Source: Mycteria americana
Taxonomy: Eukaryota; Chordata; Aves; Ciconiiformes; Ciconiidae
DNA: 64,000 bases
NCBI RefSeq assembly: GCF_035582795.1
Contig: NW_027445436.1
Location: forward strand, 4,400,770-4,464,769
Direction of reading: 5' to 3'
Shown here: in pieces, positions 9,783-22,280 of the stretch
Layout: each line of letters begins with the position of its first letter
Numbering within the stretch: position 1 is the stretch's first letter
Notes under the pieces: generated by a model
Told to the model about the DNA's origin: nothing
The model's database searches: none
The model's input: only the letters and a program-made list of their open reading frames with translations
Translations under genes and position numbers: made by a program

Positions 9783-12604
9783 TTTCAGTTGTAAGTTGCC
9801 TGACCACTTCAGGGCTGACCAAAAGTTAAAGCATGTTATTAAGGGCATTGTCCAAATGCCTCTTAAACACTGACAGGCATGGGGCATCGACCACCTCTCT
9901 AGGAAGCCTGTTCCAGTGTTTGACCACCCTCTCGGTAAAGAAATGCTTCCTAATGTCCAAACTGACACTCCCCTGATGCAGCTTTGAACCATTCCCACAC
10001 GTCCTGTCACTGGATACCAGGGAGCAGACATCAGCACCTCCCTCTCCACTTCCCTTCCTCAGGAAGCTGTAGAGAGCAATGAGGTCGCCCCTCAGCCTCC
10101 TTTTCTCCAAACTAGACAAACCCAGAGTCCTTAGCCGCTCCTCATAGGACATGCCTTCCAGCCCTTTCACCAGCTTTGTTGCCCTCCTCTGGGCACATTC
10201 AAGGACCTTCACATCCTTCTTAAATTGTGGGGCCCAGAACTGCACACAGTACTCAAGGTGAGGCCGCACCAATGCTAAATACAGTGGGATAATCACCTCT
10301 TTTGACCAGCTGGTTATGCTGTGTTTGATGCACCCCAGGATGCAGTTTGCCCTCTTGGCTGCCAGGGCACACTGCTGACTCCTATTGAGCCTACTGTTGA
10401 CCAGCACCCCCAGATGCCTTTCTGCAGGGCTGCTCCCCAGCCACTCCTCTCCCAGTTTATACTTGTGCCTAGCATTACTCCGTCCTAGGTGCAGAATCTG
10501 TCATTTGGCCTTGTTAAATTTCATGCCATTGACAATTGCCCAATGCTCCAGTCTATCCAGATCCCTCTGCAAGGCCTCTTGTCCCTCAAGAAAGTCAACA
10601 GCACCTCCCAGTTTGGTATCATCAGCAAACTTGCTAATGGTGCATTCAACTCCTGCCTCCAGATCATTGATAAAAATATTGAACAGAACTGGCCCTAGAA
10701 TTGAGCCCTGAGGAACACCGCTGGTGACCAGTTGCCAGCCAGATGTAGCCCCATTCACTACAACCCTTTGAGCCCTGCCCTTCAGCCAGTTCTTCACCCA
10801 GCGCACCGTGTACCTGCTCATCTCACAGCTGGACAACTTGTCCAGAAGGATCCTGTGAGGGACAGCATCAAAAGCCTTACTAAAATCCAGAAAAGCTACA
10901 TCCACCGCTTTCCCTTCATCCACTAGGTGGGTGACCTTATTGTAGAAGGATATCAAATTAGTTAGGCAGGACTTTCCCTTTGTGATCCCATGTTGACTGT
11001 GCCTGATGATTGCATTGTCCTTTAAATGCCTTTCAATAGCACCCAGCATGATCTTCCCCATAATTTTTCCAGGTCCTGAGGTTAGACTAACAGGTCTGTA
11101 GTTTCCCAGGTAGTTTCCTCACACCCTTCTTGTAAATTGGAATAGTGTAGGCTAGCTTCCAGTCAGCAGGACCTCCCCAGACTCTCAAGACCTTTGGTAG
11201 ATGATTGAGACGACTCCTGCTGTAACATCCACTAGCTCCTTCAGTACTCTGGGATGAATCCCATCAGGCCCCATGGACTTGTGAACATTCAGATGATACA
11301 ACTGGTCCCTTACAATTTCAGCATCCAGAAATGGAAAGTCACTGTTCCCGCAGTCGTGGTCCTCCAACTCAGAGGACCGGGCAGCCCAAGGTCTGTCAGT
11401 ATTATTAAAGACTGAGGCAAAAAAAAGCATTGAATGCCTCTGCTTTTTCTTCATCCGTATTTGTCAGGTGACCATCTTCAACAAGTATCGGTCCAATGTT
11501 TTCTTTAGACCTTGTCTTGTTATTAACATACTTTAAAAAGACCTCATCTTTCTATTAACATGCTTAAAAAATCATTTCTGACACAACACTGGCCAGTTTC
11601 AGCTCTAGTTCAGCTTTGGCCTTTTGTCTCTTCTTCCTGCGTATGTGAACCACGGCTCTGTAATCTTCCTGCAAAGCCTGACCTTGCTTCCAGAGATCAT
11701 ACAATTTCTTTTTCCTCCTCTTGAGCTCCACAAGGAGTTCCCTGTTCAGCCAAGCTGGTCTTCTGCCCAGCTTGCTTGACTTATGACACAATGGGATGGC
11801 CTGCTCCTGTGCTTTTAAAAGGTGGCTCTTAAAAACTGACCAGCACTCGTGGACTCCTAAGCCCTCAAAAGCAGATTCCCAGGGGACACTGCTAACTAGC
11901 TCCCTGAATAGCTTAAAGTTTGCTCTCCTTAAGTCCAGGGTAGCAACTCTGCTGACCTTTTTTCTCATTACACCGAAAATTTTAAACTCAACCATTTCAT
12001 GATCACTGTGGCCAACACAGCCACCTACCATCACATCCCCCACGAGTCCTTCTCTATTCACAAACAACAAGTCTAGGAGGGCAACTTTCCTAGTTGGCTC
12101 ACTGAGTACTTGTGACAAGAAGTTATCTCCTACAAACTTCAAGAATTTCCAAGACCTGCTCATCACAGCAGTATGGTATTCCCAGTGGATGACTGGGAAG
12201 TTGAAGTCTCACATAAGGACAAGGGCTACCGATCCAGAGATTTCTCCTAATTGCCTATAGAATAACTCATCGGTGCTATCATCCTGGCTGGGCGATCAGT
12301 AGTAGACACCCACAACGACATCTCCTTTGTTTTCCATCCCCCTAATCCTCACCCAGAGGCTCTCAACCACATCATCCCTAACTGTAAGGGCTGTACAATC
12401 AAACCTCTCCCTTACATACAGAGTGTGACACCTCCACCTCGCCTGCTCTGCCTATCCCACCTGAACAGCCTGTAGCCCTCCAACCCAGCACTCCAACTGT
12501 GGGACTCATTCCACCAAGTCTCACTAATACCAATGACATCTTAGCTCTGGGAACTGACCAATGCTTCCAGTTCATCCTACTTGTTTCTCATACTGCGAGC
12601 TGAT
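9783..12604 (-). mobile_element. Long CR1 LINE copy with endonuclease and reverse transcriptase regions
   Basis: Nearly 2.8 kb of ORF2 from endonuclease (12604 to about 11560) through reverse transcriptase to the 3' end. The endonuclease part shows EPTRKVALLDLLFVNREGL and GGCVGHSDHEMVEF. It is the least truncated CR1 in the window. It is in the same orientation as NFIB and lies just beyond the proposed NFIB polyadenylation sites. The same subfamily occurs in plus orientation at 42603-43907. Confidence 0.92.
9826..12166 (-). pseudogene. CR1 ORF2 remnant with one in-frame stop in the RT part
   Basis: Open stretches are 12166-11564 (end of the endonuclease, linker), 11454-11185 (HKSMGPDGIHPRVLKELVD), 11061-10501 ([57 protein letters not shown]) and 10407-9826 (C-terminal region). 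The last two are in the same frame and are separated by a TGA just after the FNKAK motif. The same TGA is present in the plus-strand relative at 43161-43163. Other breaks lie at about 11100-11180 and 11460-11560. This is not a host gene. Confidence 0.87.
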
Positions 12605-12835
12605 AAAGTATTTTTCATTTATTGGTTTTATAACATTTCACCTCTTTGTTTTTGTTTTTTTCAGGATAGGCACTAAATCAACATCTATGCAAACAGATAT
12701 GTTAAATCTAACTTAGGAAGTATAGAGAGACCTCTCTAAAGTGTGCAGTGGTGTTGGGATACAAGGATTGAAGTTAATTTCTAAAATATTACCAACTTAT
12801 TATTACTCTTACAGATGAAAAAGAAAACATGAGAT
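12605..12835. other. Short unique stretch downstream of NFIB
   Basis: No gene recognised. It lies between the 5' edge of the CR1 and the proposed NFIB polyadenylation region. Confidence 0.4.
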
Positions 12836-12857
12836 CAGGGTCTGTAGCATAGCTCAT

Positions 12858-12863
12858 TTTATT
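12858..12863 (-). terminator. Candidate polyadenylation signal AATAAA (distal)
   Basis: TTTATT on the plus strand gives AATAAA on the NFIB strand, near the end of the repeat-free 3' region. A second candidate is at 12978-12983. Cleavage would fall 10-30 bases toward lower coordinates. Confidence 0.45.
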
Positions 12864-12977
12864 GTTTAAATGTTTTTTTGCATAGGAATTATATTTGCTT
12901 CCAGTAACTGACTGCAGTATGAGCAGCTGCTAGCAGTTTAGGCTGGATATAACAGTAACAATCACATGAAATCAAGC

Positions 12978-12983
12978 TTTATT
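12978..12983 (-). terminator. Candidate polyadenylation signal AATAAA (proximal)
   Basis: AATAAA on the minus strand inside GTAAATAAAGC. It is one of two candidates that could end the long NFIB 3' UTR. The choice cannot be made from sequence alone. Confidence 0.4.
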
Positions 12984-15900
12984 TACACCAGTTTAAAACT
13001 TGTGGCATTTGATTTCATTTGTAACCTACCAAAAAGAACATTTTTGTCCTCCAACCAGGCACAATATAAACCCTTGTTTAACATTCTTTCTCAAAATGGG
13101 TTTGATGCCATGAGGCTGTAGTTCCAAAAATAAGTTAAGTGTAGTGTAATGCATTCTACTAGATAAGGTTTGTTACACCAAGAATGTGCATGTACCTCCT
13201 TTTTAATTAAAATGTAACTTTCAATATTTATGGACTACATCATAGGGGGAAATGCCAGAAGCTTTAAAATGAATCAACCCCAGTGTGTAGCTAGTAAGCA
13301 ATAACTGACTACTTGTCACCTACAGTTGTACTAAATGTATCTAAAGAAATACACAGCTCTACAAAAGCTGTTCTCAGAGAAATATCATTGAGATGAGGTG
13401 TCCCTTTGCAGTTTACTAAAGGTTCTATATGATATCAGCAGAAATTAAGAGCTTGATGAAGTGAATCTAACATAGCTCTTGAGAAGCCTATGCCTGGGAC
13501 TGAGGTACCACTCACATTCTACAATGTTGTAGAGATTTTTTTTTTTGAAGAAGAAAATGTTATCTGAAATGTGTACAACTGGACTCAACGGAGAGTGTGA
13601 AATTGAACAGGCACTGGTCATTTGTTTGAGATTTTTGGTAAACATTTTGCTGGTTTTTGTTTCTTTCTCATTTTGCATCAACTTTTATCAGTCCATGCAA
13701 ATTCAATGCCCTCAATGAAGAATGCATAATAAGCCATACTTCCTAGAAAATTTCTTTCTGCATACAGACATACATTTGCCACATCAGTCCCTGTAGCACA
13801 GTTTTAAAAAACATTCTGTCAAAAATACAGTAATACAAAAACTGGCTTTAGTGTCACTAGCTCAAACTGCTTTCCATGTATTTAGGCCACCTTTTCTTTT
13901 ACCAGTACTCTATCATGCAATAAATGTGTCAAAGGCTTATTCTAGTGTATTACAATGCTAATGGCACTGAAGCCCTTTACAAAAATACAACATACATTTG
14001 AATTTTAACACATATTTCTAAAGAGTAATAACTAGTGAACCCTTTTATTATTAAAAAACTACTTAGAACTATTGAAGAAAAAATTGCAACAAAAATTTTA
14101 AAATTTGACCATTTCCAGCTTGTCCCCTTTACTACTAAGTGTGACCAATAGAGCTGTAGCATGGAAACAGTGCAAAGAGTTATCATGGCAATAAGTTTGG
14201 CTGATACAAAGGTCATTGTGCAGGTTTAAAGGTCAAAATCGGTGGTCTATGTTTTCTTCCAACTGATGTGCTCCACCACACCCACATAATTTTGAGGGAT
14301 TAGAAAAACAGGGGAACTAGCAAAAAGTGCAAATAAGAAGGCGATAATTTTCAGCTCCTTTAGCATGGAGTAGAACATTAATTTTTGAGCTTTTTCTATT
14401 TATCTTGATTAGCCTGCATATTACCATATTTCTTTTTTTTTAATAGAAACTCAATTTAAAAAAGTGCACCTGGTTAATGTTAGCAAAAGACCTTGACAAG
14501 ATCATGTAAATTATATTGGATGTCATGTTAGGGGTCTTACTGCCAGCAACATTATAGAGATTTTTCATTAAAAGCAAATACTGTGCACTTAATATAGGCT
14601 AACTTTCTGCAGCTTTCATAATCTTACACAGTAGATATAATTTAGAGTTTAGGTATGGAACACACTTGGGTGTCACAGCTGAGTGTGTGCCTGTGCAATC
14701 TCTTTCATTAAATCCTTATGAAGCTACAAGTTGCAAATCCAAAATTCTGCTCCCTGAGGACACACCTATATGAGATATAAGTACTGGTTTAGTTCTCTGA
14801 CTATCCTAAATTGCTCTGTGAACCTAATCTCAAATACCGTTATGTAACAATCATGACAAGTTTTGTTAAAGGCCATATATACTAATAAAAAGACAGTGGT
14901 GCTTCCAAAATTTTGAAATGCTCTGAAAACCAACTTTTCTAATACTAAATACAGTGAAATAACCTTCATAAAATATAACTTTTCTCCATTTAAATGTTTC
15001 AGAGGACTAGTAACCTATGCTTTTCAAGCATAGGAATCTGCAAAATAACTCCTGACATGGGCAGATGATTTTTTTAATATAGAAATTAAAAAACTGGAGA
15101 GTTTTAACTCAAGTCCAGTTTCCAAACAAGGAATATTCTTGTTTATTTTAAAAATTGAAATGACATATATTTCCATTATAATTGTTAAAATGTTAGATTT
15201 ACAAACAAGGGTACTTTAATTTGAAAAAAATCTTAACAAAATTATACAGTGTACAAATTCCTGTCTACAAGGTAGGCCATTCATTCAGAAGCTCCTCCAT
15301 TCTTCTTGCTACTTGCAGCTTCACAAATTCATTCATATATTTTCAATGGGGCTGCCCACCTGAACATCACCCAACAACTATATTGCTATAAGTAATATTT
15401 TTGCCGTGTCTTTATGTACAGTCTCCTTCGCTACTCCCCCCCCCCCATCAAGGCTCAAATGTTCATGTCACTCCAGGGGAAGCACACTTCAGCGGCACAG
15501 CCACGAGTCCAGGACTGCAAAGCAACTTAATAAAGGCAGAACAGTGCACATAGAACGGGGTGGCTTGATTTAATCAGAATTCACTTCCTGGTGAAGGAGG
15601 AAGTCAGAGACTAGATTTGAGTTCTCAGTATTATTGTAATCTTTTGACTTTTAAGCTTAAAAAAAAGGTATCAAATTAAAAGTTTTCTTTATTCAAACCA
15701 AGTCTTTCTGTTAAAGGCAGAAAACCCACAGTTGCTTAACAAACCAACTCATTCACATGGAAGGAATTTGCTTTTAAAAATATTATACCTTTAAGCTCAG
15801 TTTGGTCATAAAAGAGGTCAGAGATAATGGAAAAGTTCAGCTAAGACCATCCACTTTCCTACAAAGATAGGCAACATTTTGTCGGCAACATTTTGTTTAT

Positions 15901-16851
15901 TGCGCTTTGAAGTCTGAATTTGTTTCAGTTTCATTCTGCTGTGCTATTAAAAGCTTAAGGGGACATCTTGCTAACATAACTAATCAAGGATAGTCCTCCA
16001 GCACATACCTATGTTCCATAACTGTTCATTATCAGGGATATGCTGAAAGGATAATGCATGGTTTATTTTACCAGGGATCCACAGGTAGGTTCACTTTAAG
16101 TTATTCTTAATAACCATTTACTTAGGGAATGACTTCACTTACTATAAGGCTCAGAAAAAAAAGAGCAACATAAAGTTGGTTGGGTTTTTTTTTTTTAATT
16201 TAGCTAAATATAAATCTTAAAGATTTGTTTTTCTACAGCTTCTCTCTCTATAGCCTTTCAGACCCTGCCTATGCACCTTTCTCCTAAGATGGCCCATCTT
16301 TGCAGCTCACTGGTGACAATCATGGTAGCGGGAGCTCTAGTGGGGTTAAGCCACTGTATCTGTCTCTTTTACAACCACTACTTAATTTTCATTTGCTCTG
16401 ACTAGGATTAGAGAGTACTGTAGTCAGTGTGTTACTGCTCAAGATCTCAGTGGTGCTGCCATTGCCTGAGCTGCATTTCACTGGCCATTCAAGAGTGGGA
16501 TGTTTTAAGAAAATATCTGAAGTGAAGAGACAGCTATAATGGGCTGAGTTATCCCACAGGGGTGCCCTATTTTCACAAGTCTATTCCCCCCCCCTTTACT
16601 TGCACCATAATAAAAGGATGTGCTTTGAAGGGAAAATACACCCTGTGTTGAGCCATACATAACATGGCACCTTTATTTGTAAAAATGTCTCCAGCAACAG
16701 GTTTACTGCTAATCTGTAAGATTTGCTTGTACTGAAAATAAACTTTTATTTACATCACACTAATTCCATGCATTCAAAACTCCATTCACATTACAGTCCA
16801 GGAATGCAACTTTCCATCTGACCTGTTGTATGTGAAGACATTTTAAATCAT

Positions 16852-16887
16852 TAAAAATTTTAAAAATTTTAAAAATTTTAAAAATTT
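16852..16887. repeat. 9-bp tandem repeat AAAAATTTT, about 4 units
   Basis: Four near-perfect copies of a nearly palindromic 9-mer inside the proposed NFIB 3' UTR. It may be simple-sequence slippage. In RNA it could fold back on itself. Confidence 0.8.
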
Positions 16888-19290
16888 GTGAATGTAGATG
16901 ACTATAAAACAGATGCTGTGTGTTAACAAATTAAAAAAAATAATTCTTTGATACAGAGAGGAAAAAAAAATATTCACCAGTCATTTAGATTTAGGAAGCC
17001 AAATTACCTGCAAATAAAACTCCTTTGGAGTTATGCCAGAAAAGTTTTTGGCCCTGTATGTGTATTTTCTAGATGAAACATGTTTCTATGTTATTCTGAG
17101 CTAAAAACACCTTCTGAAATGGACACTTTAGGATGTGGTATCTTTGCCAAAATGGAAAAGGTTCCATCTCACTGTGGGTCTTCACCTGTCTTTCTCTTTC
17201 AAGAAAGAAAAAAAAAAAAAGGAAAATGAAATTTAAAGTAAAACAATTTTCTCAAGTCATGTCTGCCTCCAACAGAATATATTTTTATTATTATTTTAAT
17301 CCAGAAATTATTTCAGCTTGCACCCCAGGTGGGAAGTTAAAAAGAGGGAACCAATTTGAAAGTTTGTCACATTAGGCAGAACAGTTGCTTTGCAGCCCTT
17401 GCCTGGCTAAGGGTGCACAGCTACATTGTAAAGTGTTAAAAATCCTCCCCACCCACCCCAGAGAATATATATATGTATGTATGTATAAAAAAAAAAAATC
17501 CCCTGTCCATCACTCAGTACACAAAAGGGCCTCATCACATTGCAAAAATAGCAGTACCCACTTTGGTCAATTAAAACAAACAAAAATGCATACATTACTC
17601 TCTCTTTTCTTTTAAATCCAAGTACTTACCTATAATAACTAATACAGCTAAAAGCACTACCTACATAGGCAAAACCTAGCATTGTATAATTCATATAAAT
17701 TGAACCCCCTTCCCCCCATATATTAATTGTTAGATGAAAGCACAAAAGATTAATAGAAAAAAACACCAAAATACTGAAAAAATTGCTGGTTGATTACAAT
17801 TTTTAAGCAGCAACTATACACAGCCATGATATGCTTTTTAAATGTGAGATAAAGGTAGAACTGTCTAAAAACATCCATGATGTCATACTTTTTCTCATTT
17901 GGAGTACAAAATATTTTGTCATAAAAATGATAAAGATTTAAAATAACAATAAATGCAGCAAAACACTTGTAGTGAATGTCATTTTTTTTCCATTTTTTTA
18001 GATTTCAAGGCAAGGCACGTAACGTGGACATTATATCTTTGTGCAAATTAGATTACTGGAAAAGTATTCTAATTAATTTTTTTAAAGTGACATAGAGGCA
18101 AAAATTGTCTGGCCATGCACATTACAGCTCTGTCAGAGAGACATAAGAGAAATTTGTTTCTCATAAGAGAAATTTGTTGAAAAAGTCTAATTTCTGAAAG
18201 CACCATGAGAGTTTTGAGCACCCTGTGATTAGACTTACTTTGCAAATACATTGTTTTAAATATATCTTATTCCTCACTCGATATGCCCTCATGACATGGA
18301 TTGCCTACCTCTATGGCTGCAGATTTTACAGATCTGTATGTACACCCTATGGGTTCTTCATACAACCAGTAACTTTAAATAAATAGATCATACTCTTCCA
18401 CTGAAGCAGCAGCTAAATCAATGTAAGTGCTGTGTTTCCATTACTTTCTTCTCAAGGACATGATTTGCCTTTTAATGCCCTCAGAAACTGAGGGGAAAAA
18501 AATAAATCTGTTCAAAGTAATTTTTAATTCCTTTTTTTTAATCCCCTCAATTTAGAGTCCAAGGGCTGAAGGACTTATAATGATGACCCCCTTTAAATGT
18601 GATTTTTAAATTGCACTTGCCTCTGTGAGTGTTTCTTTAGTGGGGAAAAAGCCGTCTTTTTAAAAAATTTATTTTTACTGTTGTATGAGGAGATAAACTT
18701 TTACCTTTATAGAGGCATTTCTTCCATAGAGCCTGTGTGTTTCTACTGACTGAAAATTTCAAACTCAGTAACACACTAGAAAAGGCTGGGTTAAGGTCCA
18801 ATGTTTAATAAATTCATACTTATAACTAAAGGCTACAGTCTTTATTTCTTAAACTTTTATAAATCAGTGTTGAGAAAATGGCTGTCTCATGGCCCTTGCT
18901 CTCCTGCAGATTTGTTTCTGCCACCTAGCATTTGTTTTGTGAGATAACCAGGAATAATGATCCCATCTGTAAACAACAAGAATACTAAATCAATAAAACT
19001 AGATATCATGCAAATATTAAAGCATCTAGTAAGTCAGTTAAAATATATTGTCAGAGACAGAACATGTATTTCACAGTGGACTTCATATAACAAAGGCTGC
19101 TTCGCAGGGGCTGCTTTCTACCCATTAGTGAAATATCGACTCTTTGTATGTCATTACAGTTTCAACCATAAGGGAATTAGTGATTTTAAGTGCTGCAGTT
19201 GCTGGTCTATTTTTCTTCTTTCTTCAGTTTTGTTTTTCATCCTGTCTTTCTTCCTTCTTTTCTTAATTTTTTTTTTATTTCATTTTCCTC

Positions 19291-19420
19291 TCAGTTGCTT
19301 GTTTCTGCTTGAAGGAAAGGCTCTCCAATGATGTTCAAATCATGATTTTGGACATTTGTTGGCAGAATTGGTGTCCTATTTGATACTTGAAAAGGAACCA
19401 AGCTAGCCCAGGTACCAGGA
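19291..19420 (-). CDS. NFIB: NFIB terminal exon, coding part (dual reading frame)
   Basis: The acceptor is CTCCCAAAAG just before 19420. If the previous exon ends in phase 0 (those ending at 49619 or 37535), the exon is read S-W-Y-L-G-stop, ending at 19403. This is the classic NFI C-terminus. If the 89-bp exon at 34244-34332 is included, which ends in phase 2 (AG), the exon is read in another frame: SPGTWASLVPFQVSN... to NIIGEPFLQAETSN, with stop TGA at 19291-19293. Both endings are known for vertebrate NFIB isoforms. The long frame stays open for its full 43 codons, so both products look maintained. Differences from the usual NFIB in the long tail include PTNVQN and HD where I recall PANVQN and YG. 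Confidence 0.93.
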
Positions 19421-20640
19421 CTTTTGGGAGAGGGGGTGGAGAGAGGTAATGAGAGAAAGGAAAACAGAGAGAAAGAAAATGAAACACAAATTAAGTATGT
19501 TGCAAAAATAAGAACAGAATGAATTTTTCTAAGGATTAAATCAATATTCATTATAAATAACACTATTTAAGATAACGTAAGATATCAAATTTGTGAACAT
19601 CACTTGAATTTGCACTATGTAGTTTCCTGTGCAATTGCATAACTCATTCAAAAGACAAAAGTAAATTTGTTGATATGAACCACAGGCAGTGTTATTGTTG
19701 TATTACACCAGTCTGCTTACTTATGAAAGTCCCCAAAAGTTCCAGAGTCAAGTATATGGAGCAGATATAAATAAACTGTATGTGCGACACCATATGGAAC
19801 CACAGACATAATTTAAAAACTAAGAAGTTCATTAGAGTGTACAAGTTAGACTGTTCATTTCAAAAGCACAAAATCTCCTGTGCAATTTTGTACTCCCTTG
19901 TGTTACACAAATTTACCCTCTCTCAATTTGCAAGATATGCCTCTGAGGTGCACAAGTCCCCAGTAGAACACAGAATTTTGAAAGAATGTTTGAAAAAGCT
20001 ATTATTTTTTTCCACATTTACTGTTAGGGGTAGCAATGAGTACCATGAAATTGTTTAACCAAAGTCAGAGAAGGGAAATATTCTCAAAGCCAATTCAGTG
20101 ACTTTGAAACTTAAACCACCATTTCAGAAGCACATATGTCACTAAGGAGTCTAAGTCCCGTTGACCTTCATGTTTTTACCAAATACTAACTAGTAATAAG
20201 TACTGTACCTACTAGCAAGTATTTACAAGACGGACTTAAGTCATATTTCAAAGAAGGATTGAGATGCTTCTACTTAGAAGCCAGAGCAGAGCGCCTTTTA
20301 TTTAGATGTGCTTGTAAAAATTCAGAAATAGTGGGCATTTGAAAAAAGCTGGTCATATTAATGAAGGAAAAGGGCATCATTATATCAGCAATCATTATCA
20401 AACAAGTAAAATCAAATCTGGACATACAGTGTGCAAGCACATGCTTCCTGCACATTTTATTCTATCAAATGTTTCTCCACACTAGATATTTGCACAAACA
20501 CACCTCCTTACTTGTGAATACACACTGGACATTAGATTGATATAGTTCATAATATCACATATGAAATCTGAAACCTATGATATATTTTTGTGAGGGCTGG
20601 AAGCTGCAAGTTTTCTTTTCTTCCATTTATTTGGGCATCC
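19421..20640. other. NFIB last intron, unique part
   Basis: Pyrimidine-rich tract and AT-rich intron sequence upstream of the last exon. No other gene or repeat recognised before the CR1 at 20641. Confidence 0.6.
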
Positions 20641-20968
20641 AAACTGGTAGATGAGGGGAGAGCAGTGGATATTGTCTACCTGGACTTCAGGAAGGCCTTT
20701 GACACTCTCTCCCATAAGATCCTCATAGAGAAGCTGTTGATGTACGGGCTGGATGAGCAGACAGCGAGGTGGATTGAAAACTGGCTGAACGTCCTGGCCC
20801 AAGGGGTGGTGATGAGTGGCACAAAGTCTAGATGGAAGCCAGTAACATGTGGTGTACCCCAGGGGTCAATACTGGGTCTGATCCTATTCAACATCTTCAT
20901 TAATGATCTGAATGATGGGGCAGAGTGTACTCTCAGCAAGATTGCTGATGGCACAAAAGTGGGAGGAA
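20641..20968 (+). mobile_element. CR1 LINE, RT part (first piece of a copy broken twice)
   Basis: Starts in mid-RT ([21 protein letters not shown]) and continues through GVPQGSILG to the degraded catalytic block (IADGTKVGG in place of FADDTKLGG). It is cut at 20968 by a satellite array, resumes at 21820, is cut again at 22280 by the provirus, and ends at 30696-31109. Confidence 0.9.
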
Positions 20969-21819
20969 CTTTTGCAACACTGTCTATCTCTGTCTCATAG
21001 AGTCCGGCTGCCAAATTCAAAACGTCCAGTGATTGCACCCACACGAAAGCTGCCAGCACGGAAAGCTCTAGCTGGTTTTCACTGTCCCTTGGAACTGCAT
21101 TCGCTGCCACACAGACTTTCGCGATCTTTAACACCTTTGCTTGGTAATGGGGCAACACTATGTATCTCTCTCTCGCAGAGCCCGGCTGTCAAATTGGAAA
21201 CGTCCAGCGATTTCGCCCACACAAAAGCTGCCAGCACGGAAAGCTGTAGCTGCTTTTAACTGTCCCTTGGAACTGCATTCGCTGCCACACAGACTTTCGC
21301 GTTCTGCAAAAGCTTTGGTTCATAATGGGGCAACACTGCGTATCTCTCTCTCGCAGAGCCCGGCTGCCAAATTTGAAACGTCCAGCGATTGCGCCCACAT
21401 GAAAGCTGCCAGCACGGAAAGCTGTAGCTGGTTTTCACTGTCTCTTGGAACTGCATTTGCTGCCACACAGACATTTGCGATCTTTAAAAGCTGTGGTTGG
21501 TAATGGGGCAACAAGATGTATATCTCTCTCGCAGAGCCCGGCTGCCAGATTCGAAACGTCCAGCGATTGCGCCCTCAAGAAATCTGCCAGCACGGAAAGC
21601 TGTATCTGGTTTTCACTGTCCCTTGGAACTGCATTCGCTGCCACACAGGCTTTCGCATTCTGCAAAAGCTTTGCTTGGTAATGGGGCAACACTGTGTATC
21701 TCTCTCTCGCAGAGCCCGGCTGCCAAATTCGAAACGTCCAGCGATTGCGCCCACACGAAATCTGCCAGCACGGAAAGCTGTAGCTGGTTTTCACTGTCCC
21801 TTGGAACTGCATTCGCTGA
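20969..21819. repeat. 178-bp satellite array, 4.7 units, embedded in a CR1
   Basis: The motif CAACA-(C/A)-(T/G) followed by TATCTCTCTCTCGCAGAG starts at 20975, 21153, 21331, 21509 and 21687, so the period is exactly 178 bp in every step. The last unit is partial (132 bp). Units share CCCGGCTGCCAAATTCGAAA, CTGCCAGCACGGAAAGCT and CCCTTGGAACTGCATTCGCT with scattered substitutions. The array is richer in CpG than its surroundings. It interrupts the CR1 at the same point on both sides (GGGAGGAA before, TGGCTGAAATACCAGGG after). Open stretches up to 200 codons cross it only because stops are rare in the monomer; 178 is not a multiple of three, so the frame shifts each unit. Confidence 0.93.
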
Positions 21820-22280
21820 AATGGCTGAAATACCAGGGGGTCGTGCTGCCATCCAGAGGGACCTTGACAGGCTGGAGAAATGGGCTGACAGGAACCTCAT
21901 GAAGTTCAACAAGGGGAAGTGCCAAGTCCTGCCCCTGGGGAAGAACAACCCCATGCACCAATATATGCTGGGGGCCACCCAGCTGGAAAGCAGCTTTGCA
22001 GAAAAGGACCTGGGGGGTCTTGGTGGACACCAAGTTGAACATGAACCAGCAATGTGCCATTGCAGCAGAGAAGGCTCACGGTATCCTGTGCTGCCTTAGG
22101 AGGAGCGTTGCCAGCAGGTCGAGGGAGATGATCCTTCCCCTCTACTCAGCACTGGTGAGGCCACACCTGGAGTCCTGTGTCCAGTTCTGGGCTCCCCAGT
22201 ACAGGAGAGACAAGGACATACTGGAGAGAGTTCAACAAAGGGCCACGAAGATGATGAAGGGACAGGAGCATCTCTCCTAT
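21820..22280 (+). mobile_element. CR1 LINE, second piece (between satellite and provirus)
   Basis: Continues the CR1 ORF2: [20 protein letters not shown], then the [31 protein letters not shown] and [19 protein letters not shown] blocks with a frame change near 22010. The provirus is inserted after CTCCTAT; the last five bases (CCTAT, 22276-22280) are repeated at 30696-30700. Confidence 0.92.

Larger units (their letters stand above)
12840..19290 (-). other. NFIB: Long AT-rich 3' UTR of NFIB
   Basis: About 6.4 kb follow the distal stop codon without a recognisable transposable element, in a window that is otherwise about half TE. NFIB mRNAs are known to have a 3' UTR of several kilobases, which fits. 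Sequence features are long A/T runs, several ATTTA-like motifs, a (AAAAATTTT) repeat at 16852-16887 and many possible AATAAA signals. Open stretches of up to 80 codons have no family likeness and are taken as chance. Confidence 0.75.

Noticed and set aside
13445-18251. Small open stretches (60-90 codons) in the NFIB 3' UTR
   Set aside because: No family likeness, AT-rich low-complexity composition, and lengths expected by chance.
20590-22099. Long open stretches (up to 200 codons) across the 178-bp array on both strands
   Set aside because: They arise because the monomer has few stops. The period is not a multiple of three, frames change from unit to unit, and they run into CR1 on both sides.
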